In this document: positions 32,313-40,549 of the stretch, piece after piece
Layout of the letters: each line of letters starts with the position of its first letter
How positions within the stretch are numbered: the stretch's first letter is position 1
NCBI GenBank assembly: GCA_021208265.1
Contig: JAJOJU010000037.1
Coordinates: forward strand, 1 to 55,841
DNA length: 55,841 nt
Source: Alphaproteobacteria bacterium
GTDB taxonomy: Bacteria; Pseudomonadota; Alphaproteobacteria; Micavibrionales; Micavibrionaceae
Direction of reading: 5' to 3'
Position numbers and translations under genes: made by a program
Notes under the pieces: model-generated
Told to the model about the DNA's origin: nothing
Database searches by the model: none
What the model saw: the letters and a program-made list of their open reading frames with translations, nothing else

Positions 32313-33164
32313 TCAGTATGATCCGCCGCCGCCCTCAACGGGGGTGGCTTCCGGTGGCGCGGCATTCGTATCCATTTCGTCCATAACCTCGATCGATTCT
32401 TCCACCATCAGGTCTTCTTCGGGCGGCGGTTCTGCGACCATATCATGCGCTTCAAGGGTTTGTTGCGGTGCTTGTTGATTGGCGATGGCCGCTGCCGCCG
32501 GATCGGGGAACGGGCGTGGCACTTCTACGGCATTCACAGGCGACAGTGTTGGGGGTGCAGCAGCAGGTTGTTCGGCTGGTTCGATTGCGGGCGTTTCATC
32601 CATTGCCGGGGCGGTGGATTGTTCATTTATTTCTTCTGGCGCGGCTGTTGCAGGCACATCAGTATCTGGAACGGCATCTTGTGCATCCGGTTGCGTTGAC
32701 GGTTGCTGCTCATAACCTTCCGGTAGTTGCAGATAACCGGGGCCGTCATTATATGTGTCATTATGCGCGGGCGTTGTTTGCGGGGCGGCTGAACTTTTGT
32801 GTCCGCCAGCTTTTTTGCCGTAGTCCTTATCATCAGCCGTGTGATCAAATGCAAAGCCGACTGTGCAGCGGTTATTCACGCAGCGCGGTTCCAGCGGCGG
32901 GTGCATTTCACAAGCGGGTAGGGAGTTCACAGCTTCGCCGCAGGTCTGCAGGCGTTGCCCGGAAAGCTTATCAACACTGCTCACATTCACCGGCGTATCG
33001 TTACACGCCTTGGCACAGCTGCTGGAAATGGCGGTGCAGTCAGCATTTTCGCTGCATATTTGCATGTCCGGTGTTATTTCAATAACCGCGGCGTTTACAT
33101 GTGCCAGCGGCAGGGCCGTACAAAGAGCCATAACGGCAATGGCGGTTTTAAACTGGAATTTCAT
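32313..33164 (-). CDS. secreted Cys-rich protein with Pro/Ala-rich C-terminus
   Basis: Not recognised. 283 residues from the ATG at 33164, which has GAGGAGA upstream; an earlier in-frame start at 33182 lacks this. A signal peptide is clear (MKFQFKTAIAVMALCTALPL, cleavage after HVNA). The mature N-terminal 75 residues contain eight to nine cysteines (CSENADC, SSCAKAC, LQTCGE, PACEM, PRCVNNRC), suggesting a disulfide-stabilised periplasmic domain. The last 170 residues are low-complexity, rich in Pro, Ala, Glu and Gln, ending EGGGGSY. The product is probably periplasmic or surface-exposed. It lies downstream of the secreted repeat protein on the same strand. Confidence 0.7.
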   Translation of the reverse strand: MKFQFKTAIAVMALCTALPLAHVNAAVIEITPDMQICSENADCTAISSSCAKACNDTPVNVSSVDKLSGQRLQTCGEAVNSLPACEMHPPLEPRCVNNRCTVGFAFDHTADDKDYGKKAGGHKSSAAPQTTPAHNDTYNDGPGYLQLPEGYEQQPSTQPDAQDAVPDTDVPATAAPEEINEQSTAPAMDETPAIEPAEQPAAAPPTLSPVNAVEVPRPFPDPAAAAIANQQAPQQTLEAHDMVAEPPPEEDLMVEESIEVMDEMDTNAAPPEATPVEGGGGSY

Positions 33165-33248
33165 GCAAAAATCTCTCCTCAATGGCTATATTCATGAACG
33201 TTTTAGCAGTATTTTCGTTCCGTTGCCAGAGGGGAGAGGTAAGTCAGC

Positions 33249-34820
33249 TTAAGGGCCGGGAATCAAATCACCATCTTCCTCCGGCATGCGGAGGATTTCA
33301 GACTCTGAACCTGGGGCCGGCTCCGCCTTCATGTTTTTCAGCAAACGAATTTTTTCTGCCAGGCTTTGTGCCAGAGCGAAATTTTGATCCTGAATGCTTT
33401 TATTCAAGGCACGGGTAAGGAGTTCCTGTGCATCAGCGTTATGTTCCGGCATATTTCCGAGGATGCTGATTTCTTCAACTAATCTCCAGGATGTCAGTTT
33501 TTCATCCTCCAAGCTTTTAAAGGTGGCGACCCATTCGGCGGCAAAACTTTTATTTACTCTAGACTCTTCCCGCATATAAATCAGGGCGCTTGCCATCTGT
33601 TCGGCATCACCGGTCTTGAGTTCATTCAAGAGAAGGCTCATAGCTTTCTGGTTTATGGTTTTTTTTCTTTTCTGCGGGCTGATGTTTTGCGATATAACGC
33701 ATGGCACCAGCACAATAAGCGGCGTTTCCTTCTTCAGCCCTTTTGATTAAAGCTTCAATGATGTAATCCGCTTCTATTTTGTTGGTTACGCCGATAGTGG
33801 TTATGATGTCAAAAGCGCTATATTCGTAGCCGGATTCTTTTGTAAACGAAAACAGTTTATCCACAATGCTGCGAGCCAGCCAGGGCTGTTTTTTTGCGAT
33901 ATTTTCGAAGCTGGAAAACGCGGCGTCTGCATAGCGAGAGTCATGCGTTTCCAGTAATTGTTCCAGAATTTTTTGTGCTTCCTGAGTTTTTTGCGGTAGA
34001 AGTGCTGCAGCATACCCATAGACTCTGATGGATTTTTCAATATTGGCTCTTAAAGGGTAAATCTCCGCTTCCCGGTTATAACGCTCTTCCGGGCTCAGCT
34101 TTTGATATTCGTCCTCAGTCGCTTGCAGTTTTTCAATACGGTCTTTGAGTAGATCATAAAATGGCGTCAGGCTTGTTTCCGGGGTGGTAATGGCTATTTT
34201 TCGCGTGTATGACGTCAGAAAATCAAGTACGATATCCGCGGATTTTATGCCCTCAAGGCTTGTGTCGCGCAGGGTTGCCTGTAAATGCGGGTATGTGTCA
34301 GGGTGTGTTTCCGGCATATATAGCGAGGTTTTTGCCATGATTTTCAGCACATTTTTGCGTATTGCCTGATTATCAACATCTAGCGCATTCATGGCATTTT
34401 TATGGGCTGACATAATTAAATCGCTGGCAATTTTATCCGTAACTTTCAGGTCGGTATAGGCAATATGGGCAATGATTTCGATGAGGTCTGGCCATTCATC
34501 CATAGGGCAATTTTGAATGCATTTTCAAGGCCCTTCAGGGCTTCCAGCGCAAGAGCAGGGTATCTATCCGTAACAAGGCTGTCGATGGCCCAGAAACGAG
34601 TTGTGGCATCGTGGTTAAGTGGATCAAGAGCGTATGCGAGGCGTCTTTGTAATTCTTTTCGTGCTCTGGTCAGCTCTGCATCCTGTAAGGCCTGCGTATG
34701 CACGGTTTGTGCCGTTTCAGCAGCGAAGGCGGTTGCAGATGTTTTTTCAAGCGCTCCACTGGTCAGTGCTGCAGCGGTAAAGGTGGCTGCTGCCAGTTTT
34801 TTAGTTAAAGCTGAGGTCAT
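33249..34820 (-). CDS. exported helical-repeat (HEAT-like) protein, two frameshifts
   Basis: Three frames join into a 523-residue protein. The ATG at 34820 follows AGGGAGA. A signal peptide (KKLAAATFTAAALTSGALEK, cleavage near TAFA) leads into long alpha-helical repeats of about 35-40 residues, such as LTRARKELQRRLAYALDPLN and TRFWAIDSLV...YPALALEALKGLE, which resemble HEAT repeats. A base is missing near 34500 (between FKIAL and DEWPDLIEII), and one T is extra in the T8 run at 33659-33666 (between AEKKK and TINQKAMSLLL). No catalytic motif is visible. Such proteins usually act as binding scaffolds; nothing indicates the partner. Confidence 0.65.
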
Positions 34821-34886
34821 AACGTATCTCCCTGTGTTATGTAAGTGCGCTGACTAGATCATGAGGATTTTACAAAATCAATAGCT

Positions 34887-34909
34887 ATAAAAAATAAGGG
34901 GTATCCCCT
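34887..34909 (-). terminator. intrinsic terminator after the ThDP decarboxylase genes
   Basis: On the minus strand AGGGG-ATA-CCCCT is followed by TATTTTTT. The stem overlaps the stop codon of the beta-subunit gene, so this is a compact intrinsic terminator for that two-gene operon. Confidence 0.75.
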
Positions 34910-35486
34910 AGCATTGCTGAGGAGAGGCGGTGGTTTTCGCGGCACCCGTAAGATAGTTTTTAAAGCGATCATGCGCGATCACAGCGGGCAGGCCAGGTCC
35001 CGGCGGCAGCGGGCCGGGTTCAATATCAGCGTGGATGAAGTATGGGCCGCCAAAAGGATCAGAGATTGTATCAAGCGCATCCACGGCGAAGGTTTTCTTG
35101 AAGCCGGGGAAGGTTCCTGGCACTTTTGCCCATTTAACGCCGAGCGTGGGGGTGGGCAGGCCTTTGGTAAATTCATAAACGCCGTTATCCATCACGGCCA
35201 CGATCAGGTTTTTGGGGGCCACGTAAGAGATGGTGGCAAGGGAGGTCATATTCATACCAAGCGCACCATCACCGCAGGCCGCAATAACAAGCCGTTCTTT
35301 CTGTGCGGCAGCTACGCCGAGGGCAACGCTTGAGGCCTGTCCCATCGGGCCGGAAAGGTAAAGGTTTTGCACCCGGTCCTTCACGGCTTTCAGCCAGAGG
35401 GATTGTGAGCCGATATCTGCCACAATCAAGGCATCATGCTTTTCAGCAAAGGCGGTTAACAGTTCAAAGGCTTCTAGCTGTTTCAT
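34908..35486 (-). CDS. ThDP-dependent 2-oxoacid decarboxylase, beta (ThDP-binding) subunit, ComE-like
   Basis: A 192-residue domain of the pyruvate-decarboxylase superfamily. It has the ThDP/Mg motif GDGALGMNMTSLATI running to VMDNGVYEF at about residues 80-110, and SGPMGQASSVALGVA upstream. Length and motifs match the ThDP half of sulfopyruvate decarboxylase (ComE) or phosphonopyruvate decarboxylase. Its start overlaps the alpha-subunit stop by 4 nt, so the two halves are made together. The substrate cannot be read from these motifs: no phosphonate or coenzyme M gene is nearby. An intrinsic terminator overlaps its stop. Confidence 0.8.
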   Translation of the reverse strand: MKQLEAFELLTAFAEKHDALIVADIGSQSLWLKAVKDRVQNLYLSGPMGQASSVALGVAAAQKERLVIAACGDGALGMNMTSLATISYVAPKNLIVAVMDNGVYEFTKGLPTPTLGVKWAKVPGTFPGFKKTFAVDALDTISDPFGGPYFIHADIEPGPLPPGPGLPAVIAHDRFKNYLTGAAKTTASPQQC

Positions 35487-35968
35487 GTGGGGGGTGCCTC
35501 CGTCACGGTAACGAATGTGGGCTCACCGGCGCCGATGGAACGGGCATAGGCCTTTGGCAGGATGGCGGGGAGGTCTTCCCATCTCGCATTATGAACGAAT
35601 ATATTCATGCCATGTGTAACGGCTTCGAATGCACGGAATTTATTGGGGTCGTATGAGTTGGAATCATTGATCCCACCACGGTGAGCGATCAGCACCACAA
35701 AGGGTGTCTGATATTTTTGGCAGAGCGTGGCATAACAACCGACGGAATTTAAGAAGCCGGAATTTTGTACCATTACCATGGCTTTTTTGCCAGCCATGAC
35801 CGCGCCGGAGGCAATGCCGAAGCATTCTTCTTCGCGCGCGGCGGGAATATATTGAAAGCGGTCGTCATTCGCCAGCGCATCAATCAGCGGTACAATCCAC
35901 CCATCCGGCGTGCCAGTGACGATACGGATATCGGCTTCGTATAAGGATTGAAGAATCTTATTCAGCAT
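35483..35968 (-). CDS. ThDP-dependent 2-oxoacid decarboxylase, alpha (PYR) subunit, ComD-like
   Basis: A 161-residue PYR-domain subunit. GTPDGWIVPLIDAL at residue 19 and AAREEECFGIASGAVMAGKK at about 43 carry the ThDP-activating glutamate, followed by MVQNSGFLNS and VVLIAHRGG. This organisation is that of split sulfopyruvate or phosphonopyruvate decarboxylases. ATG at 35968; the gene opens a two-gene operon with the beta subunit. A split sulfopyruvate-type enzyme here might act in sulfonate or phosphonate metabolism, or on an unrelated 2-oxoacid; context does not decide. Confidence 0.8.
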   Translation of the reverse strand: MLNKILQSLYEADIRIVTGTPDGWIVPLIDALANDDRFQYIPAAREEECFGIASGAVMAGKKAMVMVQNSGFLNSVGCYATLCQKYQTPFVVLIAHRGGINDSNSYDPNKFRAFEAVTHGMNIFVHNARWEDLPAILPKAYARSIGAGEPTFVTVTEAPPT

Positions 35969-36020
35969 GGGAAACAGTATAGTTATTTTACTGCCTCTGG
36001 CAAAAGAAAGATTTTAAAGC

Positions 36021-36860
36021 TTATTGCGGAGGATCGTAGGTGAAATGGCTATGCCAGCCATATATATTAGGGTCCCAGAAATTCAGAATTTGCATGGCAT
36101 GGCCTGGTGCCGCGTAGGGGGTTTCATTGAATTTTTTAGGTTCCGGTGCCAGATTGTCCAGTACAACCGGGCCTTGATCGGTTAGGACGACCAGAACCAG
36201 ATGCCCCTCATCGGCTGCGGTTTTTACGAACATAGGGTGGGATGCAATGCCCCGTTCACGAAGCATATATTGCTTCAGATATACATATCCATCGCAATCA
36301 TCCTCCAGGCTGCCGGGTCGCAGGTTTGTGATGTCCGGGATATAGCCTGTTTCGTTAGAGCCGCGCGGACGTCCCAAAGACCAGTTTTCAGTAAAACCTC
36401 TATATTTTTGAGCATCCGGTACCGGTATGATGGCCTCATTTACAGTTTTGTTGACCGACCGCACAATATCTTCAAAAACAAGCCCGTTCAGACCATCCGG
36501 GCTTTTTGGGCCATAAGGAATTACCGCGCGGATGTTGGTGTCCGTAACGGCGTCACAGGGTCTATAGCCGTTGTTGAAGGTAACAGGGCAGAGATTTCTA
36601 TGGCCATCAGGCCCCAGACCGGTTTCCTGGCGGAAGCCCATTGACTGGAAGGCCCCCACGGTTTGAGAAAATATAATCCGCAAGGATGTTTGCTGTGCAG
36701 GGCGCGCGGCGGTTTGTCCTGTTGTTCCTGCTAAATGTATCTGCGGCATGGGGGCTGCATGCTGAGTGCCCGTGGAAGCGCATCCCCCGAAGGCAGTCAT
36801 GAGGGGCAGAGCCACACCGCTTGCGAGTAGTTTTACAATGTCACGTGTTCCGGCATCCAT
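36021..36860 (-). CDS. transglutaminase-like cysteine peptidase (BTLCP / LapG-like), exported
   Basis: A 279-residue protein with a hydrophobic leader and Cys at residue 27 (TAFGGCAS), a weak lipobox, so a lipoprotein or periplasmic protein. The catalytic triad of the bacterial transglutaminase-like cysteine proteinases fits: Cys in SLEDDCDGYVYLKQYMLRER (about residue 189), His in DEGHLVLVV (about 219), Asp in VVLDNLAPEP (about 233). The N-terminal part (FSQTVGAFQSMGFRQ) is not conserved. LapG of this family cleaves a giant adhesin at the cell surface, but some members lack that role; the function here is open. No LapD partner is seen in the window. Confidence 0.72.
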   Translation of the reverse strand: MDAGTRDIVKLLASGVALPLMTAFGGCASTGTQHAAPMPQIHLAGTTGQTAARPAQQTSLRIIFSQTVGAFQSMGFRQETGLGPDGHRNLCPVTFNNGYRPCDAVTDTNIRAVIPYGPKSPDGLNGLVFEDIVRSVNKTVNEAIIPVPDAQKYRGFTENWSLGRPRGSNETGYIPDITNLRPGSLEDDCDGYVYLKQYMLRERGIASHPMFVKTAADEGHLVLVVLTDQGPVVLDNLAPEPKKFNETPYAAPGHAMQILNFWDPNIYGWHSHFTYDPPQ

Positions 36861-36918
36861 CGAAGAATAATGCCAATTATATTGTATTATGTCAAATAAA
36901 ATATCTATTGAGGTAAGG

Positions 36919-36995
36919 TGGTAGGCCTGGCCGGACTTGAACCAGCGACCAATCCGTTATGAGCGGACTGCTCTAACCAACTGAGCTACAGGCCC
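36919..36995 (-). tRNA. tRNA, anticodon CAU (probably Ile2, lysidine-modified)
   Basis: 77 nt folding to a full cloverleaf with encoded CCA. Acceptor GGGCCTG pairs with CAGGCCT (a G-U at the first pair). The D arm GCTC...GAGC is standard. The anticodon arm CCG-CTCATAA-CGG places CAT in the loop. The T arm carries GGTTCAAGTCC. The variable and T-arm sequence GGTCGCTGGTTCAAGTCC closely resembles E. coli ileX, so the isoleucine tRNA read after TilS modification is favoured over elongator Met. Not proven: the determinants for TilS cannot be fully checked by eye. Confidence 0.85.
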
Positions 36996-37053
36996 CCTTG
37001 ATCTAAGGAGTTAGCAGATATTCGGAGGGACCGCAATCCTTCTGCTTGTTTGT

Positions 37054-38499
37054 TCACCCTTTCCAAAAGCGCATGGACAGAATGACTGCTACGGTGAGGA
37101 TTTCCAGACGCCCCAGAAGCATTCCCAGCGACAGCAGCCATAGGGCGGTATCGTTTAGTGTGGCAAAATTCCCCGCCGGGCCGATAACAGCGCCCAAGCC
37201 GGGGCCGACATTGGCTGTGGCCGTGGCAGCACCGCTGATGGCTGTCATAAGATCTACCCCCGTCATGGTCAGCAAAAGGGTCAAAAGTACGTTCAGGGCA
37301 ACAAACAGACCCAGAAATCCCATGATGTTCAAGCCTTCTTCATCGGATACCGCGCGCCCCTGATAATTGGCGATAAATACACCATTTGGGTAAATCAGGT
37401 TTTTCAAGTGTTTACGCAGTACCCGCCCTACGATGATCAGGCGCATGGTTTTGATACCGCCGCTGGTTGATCCGGCGCAGGCCCCCAGATAGGTGATAAA
37501 CAAAATACACATACTGGCAAAAGGCCCCCAGGGATTATAGTCCGTGGTGGCGTATCCTGTTGTTGTTATCAGTGAGATTACATTAAAGGAAACATAACGA
37601 AGGCTCTGATAAATGCTGTATTCGGAATTCAGCCATAACCAGACTGTTAGAACACTAATGAATACCGCCAGCATAGCCAGAAGCCCCTTAACCTGCTCAT
37701 CAGCCAGAATGTTTTGCCAGCGCCCGTAAAGAGCATAAACATACAGAATAAAGGGGATACCGCCGCAGAGCATGAAGATCATGCAGGTGACTTCCATCGC
37801 GACACTGCCGAAATGCCCGAACGAGGCATCATGCGTTGAAAACCCCCCTGTCGATACGGTTGTCATGGCGTGGTTCATGGCGTCAAACCAGCTCATACCC
37901 AGCACCTTGTATGCCAACATGCAAAGGCCCATAAGGAAGAGATAGACATAGACCAGCATCCGGACCAGCGTTGTCGTGCGGGCCACGGGTTTGTCGGAAC
38001 GGTCCGACGTTTCAGTCTTGAAAAGATGCATGCCCCCGATTTTCAGGTGCGGCAGCAGAACGATGGCGAAGGCGATAATACCCAGCCCCCCGATCATCTG
38101 AAGGATCGACCGCCATAACAGCAGTCCGCGCGACATATCGTCCAGCCCGACCAGAACGGTGGACCCGGTCGTGGTGATGGCAGACATACCTTCAAAAAAT
38201 GATTTGGCATAGTCCAGTTTCGGGTTGGCGATATATATAGGCAAGGCGGAAAAGGTCGCCATGAATATCCAGCTGAGTGTGGTGAGCAGGAAAGCTTGGC
38301 GGATTGTTACGTCCATTTTGAAGTTTTTATTGGCAATCACTAACGCTCCGCCAAAGAACAGGCTGACAACGCCGCAGAAATAGAATATCTGCGCGTTACG
38401 ATGACCATCGTAATAATCCAGCAGGGCCGGGAAAAGCTGGAAAATCCCCAGAATGGCGAGAATACTGCCGATGGTAAAACCAATGACCTGATAATTCAT
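37054..38499 (-). CDS. trkH: TrkH-type potassium transporter
   Basis: Potassium uptake channel subunit working with cytoplasmic TrkA. 481 residues from the ATG at 38499; an in-frame start at 38580 would add an unlikely 27-residue N-terminus. Four selectivity-filter repeats are visible: SAITTTGSTVL, TTVSTGGFST, ISLITTTGYAT, ATANVGPGLG. About ten hydrophobic segments and the GACAGSTSGGIKTMR loop fit TrkH. No frame problem is seen. No trkA gene is in the window. It is divergent from rpsD. Confidence 0.93.
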   Translation of the reverse strand: MNYQVIGFTIGSILAILGIFQLFPALLDYYDGHRNAQIFYFCGVVSLFFGGALVIANKNFKMDVTIRQAFLLTTLSWIFMATFSALPIYIANPKLDYAKSFFEGMSAITTTGSTVLVGLDDMSRGLLLWRSILQMIGGLGIIAFAIVLLPHLKIGGMHLFKTETSDRSDKPVARTTTLVRMLVYVYLFLMGLCMLAYKVLGMSWFDAMNHAMTTVSTGGFSTHDASFGHFGSVAMEVTCMIFMLCGGIPFILYVYALYGRWQNILADEQVKGLLAMLAVFISVLTVWLWLNSEYSIYQSLRYVSFNVISLITTTGYATTDYNPWGPFASMCILFITYLGACAGSTSGGIKTMRLIIVGRVLRKHLKNLIYPNGVFIANYQGRAVSDEEGLNIMGFLGLFVALNVLLTLLLTMTGVDLMTAISGAATATANVGPGLGAVIGPAGNFATLNDTALWLLSLGMLLGRLEILTVAVILSMRFWKG

Positions 38500-38678
38500 G
38501 CGCGTTAGTCTATGCGATAGGCCGGGGCTGTACAAACCAGAATTTGACATTGCCCATAAAATCCGTATAGTGGCGCGCATATTCCCAAGAAAGATCCCCG
38601 CAAGGGGGCGTTGATCAAAGGATCAAGCCTGTTTTGGCCTATTGGGACACGTAAACAAGAAGAAAGGAAACGAAAGCT

Positions 38679-39296
38679 ATGAGCGGAAAGCGCCAACAAG
38701 CTAAACACAAAATTGACCTCCGCATGGGTTGTAACCTCTGGGGTCGTCCGAAATCTCCCTATAACCGCCGCCAAAAAGGCCCCGGGATGCACGGCGAACG
38801 CCGCGGCAAACTGTCTGACTACGGTCTGCAGCTGATGGCCAAACAGAAACTTAAAGGCTATTACGGCAGCATCGGTGAGAAACAATTCCGCCGTTACTAT
38901 CAGGAAGCCAGCCGTCTGCGCGGCGATACAGGCCAAAACCTGATTGGTCTTCTGGAGCGCCGTCTGGATGCTGTTATCTACCGTGCCAACTTCGTGCCGA
39001 CCGTGTTCGCAGCGCGTCAGTTCGTGAACCACAAGCATGTGACCGTAAACGGTAAAGTTGTGAACATTCCGTCCTACCTTGTTAAAGAAGGCGATGTGAT
39101 CGAAGTGAAGGAAAAATCCCGCACACTGCCGATGGTTCTTCAAGCGTCTCAGCAGCCTGAGCGCGAAGTTCCAGAATATCTGGAAGTAGATGTGAAGTCC
39201 TTCAAGGCAACATACCTGCGTGTGCCAAAGCTGGACGAAGTTCCTTACCCGGTGCAGATGGAACCCAACCTGATCGTTGAGTTTTACTCACGTTAA
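38679..39296 (+). CDS. rpsD: 30S ribosomal protein S4
   Basis: A 205-residue ribosomal protein of the 16S-binding core, also a translational regulator in some bacteria. Visible: the N-terminal [13 protein letters not shown]..., [18 protein letters not shown], the S4 RNA-binding domain [16 protein letters not shown] to [15 protein letters not shown], and the C-terminal [29 protein letters not shown] is a strong ribosome site. The leader (38580-38678) contains two simple hairpins (CCCCGCAAGGGG; TTGATC...GATCAA) that could be regulatory. The gene ends in a clear terminator. The codon use is highly biased, as expected. Confidence 0.97.
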   Translation: MSGKRQQAKHKIDLRMGCNLWGRPKSPYNRRQKGPGMHGERRGKLSDYGLQLMAKQKLKGYYGSIGEKQFRRYYQEASRLRGDTGQNLIGLLERRLDAVIYRANFVPTVFAARQFVNHKHVTVNGKVVNIPSYLVKEGDVIEVKEKSRTLPMVLQASQQPEREVPEYLEVDVKSFKATYLRVPKLDEVPYPVQMEPNLIVEFYSR

Positions 39297-39317
39297 TCAG
39301 CTGGTTAAAGTTTTTAC

Positions 39318-39355
39318 AAAAAGGCCGTATCGGGGTAATACCGGGCGGCCTTTTT
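39318..39355 (+). terminator. intrinsic terminator of rpsD
   Basis: AAAAAGGCCG and CGGCCTTTTT form perfect complementary arms with about an 18-nt intervening loop. The symmetric A and T tracts make it usable on both strands. It is 22 nt after the rpsD stop. Confidence 0.9.
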
Positions 39356-39449
39356 CATAATTTATATTCCTTGATTTTTATGGAACATTCATGTTAATGT
39401 TTTGTTAATATTTTAAGGCCCTTTGGGATTATACAAAAAGGATATCGAT

Positions 39450-39845
39450 ATGAGCGTAAACCGCGAAAATTCCGTGAAGTTTGAAGAACTGGTTGGCGAA
39501 AGCCAAAGCGATAAGATCGGTAGCGTGCGCGTGGCTGAATTCGAATTCCAGCTATGTGATCATCTGCAAAAAATCGAAGGTGAGGATGCTTACTACGCAA
39601 CCGCTTTTTATGACGGTCTGAAAGCTGAAGGGCGCGACATTAACGGTATCTATTACAGCAAAATGGGTGATATGCCTGTGGCTCTGTTGCCGTTGTCCCT
39701 GCTGCAAGGCGCTGAAGCCATGTATCAGGATCAAGGCCAGACGGATGCCATGCTGGCCCGTGCGGTGAAGGCTCTGGAAAGCCTGAATGCAAAACTGGTT
39801 GTGCCGGCGGACGTTGCTGCCGTCAAATCCGGTAAAGCCGCCTAA
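39450..39845 (+). CDS. hypothetical protein, 131 aa
   Basis: Not recognised. The start is taken at the ATG at 39450, which has AAAGGA at 8 nt; an ATG at 39423 in frame lacks that signal. The protein is soluble and mixed alpha/beta with a conserved-looking core KFEELVGESQSDKIGSVRVAE, an acidic helix and ALLPLSLLQGAEAMYQDQ. The second half (LARAVKALESLNAKLVVPAD) is amphipathic helix. Codon use matches genuine neighbours. The stop overlaps the convergent trmJ stop. Confidence 0.6.
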   Translation: MSVNRENSVKFEELVGESQSDKIGSVRVAEFEFQLCDHLQKIEGEDAYYATAFYDGLKAEGRDINGIYYSKMGDMPVALLPLSLLQGAEAMYQDQGQTDAMLARAVKALESLNAKLVVPADVAAVKSGKAA

Positions 39846-40549
39846 TTCTTTTGAATAAAGGCGGAGAGTACGCCTTGCAGCGTACTCAATTCCTGATCTG
39901 TGAAATCCGCACGCATGAACATGGTGCGGATATTTCTTTGGATGCTTTCCTTTAAATGCGGGGCTTTGTAAAAGCCGTTATCTTCCAGTGCGCCTTCCAG
40001 CCGCAGGAAGAAATCCTCCAGCTTTTGTTGACTGGCGGGCGGTTCCTGATCGGGTTTGATAACGCCCGGCCCGGCGCTTTCATATAAAGTATATCCCATC
40101 AGCAGCACGGCCTGCGCCAGATTGAGCGAGGAAAAATCAGGGTTTACCGGGAAGGTGAGAACATGCTGGCAGTATTTTAAATCTTCATTGGTCAGTCCCG
40201 TGCGTTCCGGCCCGAAGATAAGGCCGGTGGTAAAGCCGCTTGTTTGTATATGCTCCACTGCTTCATGCGGAGTAAAAATCTGCTTGTTCATATCCCGCGT
40301 GCGGGCGGTGGTGGCAAAGGTGACGTTGAGGTCAGTAATAGCATCGGGCAGGGTATCGAATACACGTGCTGTGACAATCCCCTCCAGCGCACCTGCCGCA
40401 TTGCGCTCGGCTTCCACCGATGGCCATTCTTCGCGCGGCTCTACAAGGCGAAGATCAGTCAGCCCGAAATTCGCCATGGCGCGCGCCGCCGCGCCGATAT
40501 TCTCCGGCATTTGTGGACGGACAAGGATAATGGCGGGGTTACTACTCAC
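39842..40549 (-). CDS. trmJ: tRNA (cytidine/uridine-2'-O-)-methyltransferase TrmJ
   Basis: A SPOUT-class enzyme that methylates the 2'-O of tRNA position 32. The 235-residue protein has the family's N-terminal AIILVRPQMPENIGAAARAM, DLRLVEP, the SPOUT knot motifs FTTGLIFGPERTGLT and FPVNPDFSSLNLAQAV, and a C-terminal helical extension (LEGALEDNGFYKAPHLKES). The start is the GTG at 40549, overlapping the gltX stop by 4 nt, so translation is coupled to gltX. No frame problem. Confidence 0.93.
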   Translation of the reverse strand: MSSNPAIILVRPQMPENIGAAARAMANFGLTDLRLVEPREEWPSVEAERNAAGALEGIVTARVFDTLPDAITDLNVTFATTARTRDMNKQIFTPHEAVEHIQTSGFTTGLIFGPERTGLTNEDLKYCQHVLTFPVNPDFSSLNLAQAVLLMGYTLYESAGPGVIKPDQEPPASQQKLEDFFLRLEGALEDNGFYKAPHLKESIQRNIRTMFMRADFTDQELSTLQGVLSAFIQKN

